Source: Adenanthera pavonina | Taxonomy: Eukaryota > Streptophyta > Magnoliopsida > Fabales > Fabaceae | Length of the DNA stretch: 64,000 nucleotides | Direction of reading: 5' to 3' | Assembly (NCBI GenBank): GCA_026686845.1 | Contig: JAIVEN010000012.1 | Location: 22,198,501-22,262,500 of the forward strand | In this document: positions 60,051 to 64,000 of the stretch, one piece after another | Position numbering within the stretch: position 1 is the stretch's first letter | Layout: every line of letters begins with the position of its first letter | Notes under the pieces: generated by a model | Databases searched by the model: none | Seen by the model: the letters and a program-made list of their open reading frames with translations, nothing else | What the model was told of the DNA's origin: nothing | Translations under genes and position numbers: made by a program

Positions 60051-60137
60051 TAACTAAATATCTCATTCAGTCAACAATGACAAAATAAAAAATGTGAATT
60101 TGATGATGTAATCCTTTATAAAAAATTTAAAATTATA

Positions 60138-60401
60138 CTCCCTCCATTCCACTATATAGTACATTTTTTTGAAAAATTTATGTTTCATAATATAGTGCAC
60201 TTCATGAATTACGTAGTGTACTTTTTTTTTCCAAGATTACTCCTAATTAATAGGCTCAAATATTTGTTCATTACTAAAATGTTTCATTCCCAATGTATTT
60301 AATGAGGGTAATTTGAAAAAAGGTGGAAAAAATTTTTAGTTATTAATTATTATCTTGATTCATATGCATTAGTTAAAAGTGCACTATAAACTGAAAGGAA
60401 G
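60138..60401. mobile_element. Stowaway-like MITE, second subfamily, 264 bp
   Basis: Left end ctccctccattccactatat and right end tataaactgaaaggaag are imperfect inverted repeats, flanked by TA (60136-60137, 60402-60403). The interior repeats tatagtgcact facing agtgcactata. Different from the 286-bp family. A TA/CA microsatellite follows at 60443-60480. Confidence 0.7.
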
Positions 60402-60441
60402 TACATCACTAGTTGTTCACTCGTTCTCGTTAATCTCATTC

Positions 60442-60474
<33 letters not shown>

Positions 60475-60499
60475 TATATAATTGACTGATCATTAACGT

Positions 60500-61613
60500 A
60501 TGAAATTTGAAATAATGGCTTATTATTAAATGCCAAAATGAAATCAAATACCATACAAAATGCCACTAAACTGTCAGAAACTTCTCTTTTTCTGGCATAA
60601 AAAAAAAATCTATTTTAATTTTTTTAAAAAGGGACTTTAACAATTTATCTGACCATAGAAAAGTATAGAAAATATTTATTTTGATATAATTTTTTAATTA
60701 TTTTTTTGGTAAAATATACGTAATTTTGTTAAAATTACTCATTTTATTTTTAACATGCTCATTTTTCCTAAAAATAAATTACAAAAACTTTTTGAGTTCA
60801 GTTAAAATTACTTTTTTTTTGTTTTCAAAATTCTTAAATATTCTCAAAAACAGAAAGAAATTTGGCTGATTTTTATCGGACGTTCCACTTTTAAAAATTA
60901 ATCTTGATTAAATATGTATAATTTCAGTAGTACTCAAGAAAAGTATGTAAATTACTCATTATTTTAGAAGAGATTGGTGTAAACTTTAAAATAGATTAAA
61001 GATATTTATAATTTTAACAAATTAAATTGATTTCATAATTAAATAAATATGCATATGATTTTAATATAATCTAAGTAAGATGTATGCAATATATTTTGAA
61101 TTTTTAGAATAAGCAATTTTTATCGTCCTTAGCACAAGGATTTTTTTATTTCGTAATAAGATTAAATTTGGTCAAAAAATGGTTCAGGATTGTTGACATA
61201 TTCATGTAGAAAAATATATACTAAAAATATATGTCAATATTATGACAACATTTCACTTATTTCTTCTGTAACAATGTGGATAGAAAATCAATATACTCCC
61301 TTCGGTTCTACATATAGGATATTTTGTCCTGATCTTAAATATAAGATTTTTTACGGTAGTATTTATTGTACGTTTCAAAAAAAATATCCCTATTTAATGT
61401 ATCTAAAAAGAAAAAGAAAGAAACGTTTCAAAAAAAATATTACTATTTAATGTATCTAAAGAAAAAAGGAGAGAGATTAAATAAGGATAATTTTAAAAAA
61501 TATAGAAATTTTTAGAAAAATTAAAATAATTAATTAATTTTAATTCCAATTCTTAATTCATGTGATTCGATTAAAATAATCTAATATTAAGAATAAGAGG
61601 TATTAATACGCCT

Positions 61614-61661
<48 letters not shown>

Positions 61662-62899
61662 TAAAAAGTGCGGCTCCTCAGTCCTCCCCCTTTTATTCTG
61701 TTTGAACTCCGTGTAAAGCAAACGGCCCACCTCTAATTTGTGTATAATCACACAATAAAAAACTATGTATGCCACCCTTAACAAGGAACTTCTATAACTT
61801 TCTAAATTTATACACATAACCCGCTGGTAGTTAATAATTTTGTAGCTTCACTATTGAAAATGAGTTATTTACCTACGATTCTACAATTCAAAAAGACAAT
61901 CTACAATTAACTCATAATTTAAGAAAATTATTGATGAAAAAAAAATGACATTCACGGAGTTCATTGTCACCAATATCACACTTTGTTAATAAAATTACAA
62001 ATTAAATCATGGTTTCTGATTATTATTTTTTTTTATTTAAATAAGTTTCTAGTAAACTTCTTTATTTTATCTAAATTTTATTTTTGTAAACTGTGGTTAT
62101 TCTAAAAAATCTTTTACAAAAAGATAAACCACTGGCACAATATGATCAGGTTGTATGTGCTAATTTAATACTCCTTCCGTCTCTTTTTTAATTCTCTTTT
62201 CAACTGTTATTTTTAAAAATCTTTATTTCATTTTATCTTTCATCTTCAAATTTTGAGACATCATTAATTAATATTTTTTCAATTATACCTTCATCTATCA
62301 TTTTAAAAGTCAAAGATAACGTTAATTACTCTTTTCTATTTATCTATTTTTGTAAGAAAAAATTTGGAAATTCAAAATAAAATATAACATATTAATTGCA
62401 TTTCTTAAGCTCTGTGCAAAAACCTTGCTTTCTCTGATCCTTTTTATAAGACACTTTCAACTATTTCACGTAAATTAAGAAAAATTAAGGAAGTTAATTA
62501 TATTCTCAAAATCCTAAAGAAAAAATAAATATTCCTTTTTTACCTATATTTATTATAATAATACAATTCTCATTAAATATGACTTTTAATTATTATTAAG
62601 TGGAAATTCATGAAATCAATTAAAACAAGGCTAAGAACATTATTATTGACCAATCATATAAAAACTCCAATGACAATTTACGAGGTCAAGAAATAAATAA
62701 TCAGTGCCAAAACAGGAACAATATTACTAAATATTACAAGGTGTCTTATAAAAAAGACTATAAAAAACTTCAGGAAGATGCGTTATAAAATGAAAAAGAG
62801 GGAGAAAACATTTTATATAAAGAAATGTAGGGAGTAGTTAAGAAAGGTTGAATATCAAAATTTCCAGATTACAGGAATTATTTAAAAACTTAAAATTTA
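60500..62899. other. Intergenic DNA with a GT microsatellite and MITE relics
   Basis: No gene seen. Stowaway-like relics are suggested near 61290-61600 and 62430-62830 (phrases ctcccttcggttctacatat, ataagacactttcaactatt), but ends are incomplete. (GT)n with more than 20 units lies at 61615-61660. Confidence 0.5.
61615..61660. repeat. (GT)n microsatellite
   Basis: About 22 uninterrupted GT units. Confidence 0.9.
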
Positions 62900-63180
62900 C
62901 TCCCTCCGATTCAAAATATAAGGGTTTTTTAGAATTTTTTTTATTCATAATATAAGGTGTTATGTAATCCTTAGTAGTAGTTTGCTTTTTTTACCCCTAT
63001 TTATTAATGATTAATCTCGTAACTTGTAATGGAAAATAATGTAAATAACTTTGATTGTTGGTAATTAATAAAGGTAAAAATAGGATGTTGAGTTTTTTTT
63101 TAGAAGTTTAAGAGTATAACTAACTTGCCTTAATATGTGTAAAGTAGTTAAAAACCCCTTATATCTTGGATTGGAGGAAG
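62900..63180. mobile_element. Stowaway-like MITE, 281 bp, reverse orientation
   Basis: Ends ctccctccgattcaaaatat and atatcttggattggaggaag, flanked by TA (62898-62899, 63181-63182). The interior matches the reverse complement of 16708-16993 (ataatataaggtgttatgta, tagtagtttgc, aactaacttgcctta). Confidence 0.83.
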
Positions 63181-63185
63181 TAGTT

Positions 63186-63590
63186 GCTACCAAATAAAAA
63201 AGCCCTAGTTTTATCATATGAAAATAACATACTTGTAGATTAACCAACCAATCCATGCAGTTCTAATAACATTGAAGTTGCTGAGAAGCTTCAAAGTTCA
63301 ATGTGTTAGAAATCGAACTCACATTTAACTTTCCTTTGAATTTAATTGCCATTTAATGTTTTCAGATAATTCCAAGCATATTCCAATCTTTCAATTAATT
63401 CTGTTGAATAACTTTGTTTCTGTCAAACATCAGTGTGAAATAGTCATTCATAATCCAGGTTGTCAGAAATTTAAGGTTTAGTCCTATTTTTTAAAAAAGA
63501 ATTAATTTTTCAAACTAAATTAAAAATCATTCCAACTGATAAATTAAATACAGCTTATTATGATCAATAGAAACAATATAAATAACTAAG
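63186..63590. repeat. Intergenic repeat, copy C
   Basis: A more diverged copy of the repeat at 58560-59480: gctaccaaataaaaaagccc, then atcatatgaaaataacatac, attccaagcatattcc and attccaactgataaatta with tattatgatcaatag. Confidence 0.55.
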
Positions 63591-63968
63591 GGCATGTTTG
63601 ATAGTATTTTTTATTTTATTGTTCTTAAAATAGTTTTGTAAAACTGTTTTAGAGAATAAGTTTTGGAAATAAGAAAATAAAAAAATCTGTTTGAATAATT
63701 ATTTTTAAAAATATAACTAATGAGTGTTAAAAAGAATTATTCAAAATTTATAACTTTACCATTAATGAGGTGGATATTTTTCACACTTTCTTGTGTTTTC
63801 CATAACAAAAACTATAAAACACCTTAAAACATGTTCTGAGTTTTCTGTTTTTTCATTTTTCTATTTTTCAGAATAGCTTATAAAAAACAGGTTTACCAAA
63901 TAAGTTTTTTTATTTTTCTGTTTTCAAAAATAGAAAAACTATTTTCGAAACATATATCAAACAGGTCC
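63591..63968. mobile_element. hAT-like MITE, ~378 bp
   Basis: Starts gggcatgtttgatagt and ends tatcaaacaggtcc, imperfect inverted repeats. Homologous to the interrupted copy at 21966-22520. No protein encoded. Confidence 0.7.
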
Positions 63969-64000
63969 TAAGTCTTTCATTTCACAACCAAGAATTATTC

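Noticed and set aside
61587..61817. Frame with a His-Thr repeat
   Set aside because: It is translated from the GT microsatellite.

Overview
This is AT-rich nuclear DNA from a flowering plant, probably a eudicot. The evidence is intron-rich genes with GT-AG introns, plant-type protein families (trehalose-6-phosphate phosphatase, SUVH histone methyltransferase, subtilase) and long intergenic stretches packed with small inverted-repeat elements. The species cannot be told from the sequence alone.

Layout. 1-4.3 kb is intergenic, with a 280-bp tandem duplication and a Stowaway-like MITE. A 10-exon trehalose-6-phosphate phosphatase gene lies at 4538-6456 (+). 6.5-17.2 kb is intergenic, with several MITEs, a minisatellite and local duplications. 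An SRA/SET-domain histone methyltransferase (SUVH class) lies at 17232-19223 (-), with a single coding exon and a probable 5'UTR intron. 19.6-26 kb holds nested MITEs, a fossil RNase H fragment and a broken fragment of a gamma-type phosphatidylinositol 4-kinase gene. An 11-exon secreted subtilisin-like protease (SBT5-like, 773 aa after splicing) lies at 26084-33329 (-). 33.4-38.5 kb is intergenic with a CACTA-type MITE. A dead hAT transposase lies at 39.57-41.79 kb.

The standout region is 43318-58360: one Ty1/copia LTR retrotransposon (two 474-bp LTRs, ATATC target duplication on both sides) that has grown to 15 kb. Between its leader and its gag-pol lies about 7.4 kb of endogenous caulimovirid (plant pararetrovirus) DNA. 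That DNA is a mosaic of at least eight fragments in both orientations: reverse transcriptase, the end of a second ORF, the genomic promoter, a piece of capsid gene, inverted movement protein with leader and tRNA-Met primer site, the inverted start of the second ORF, RNase H, capsid and protease. Two blocks inside the mosaic are near-identical duplicates, so the rearrangement looks fairly recent. The copia coding region itself carries two frameshifts and two stop codons.

58.4-64 kb is intergenic and repeats sequence found just upstream of the copia element (41.9 kb), plus more MITEs. The three host genes have no evident functional link. No tRNA, rRNA or CRISPR was seen.
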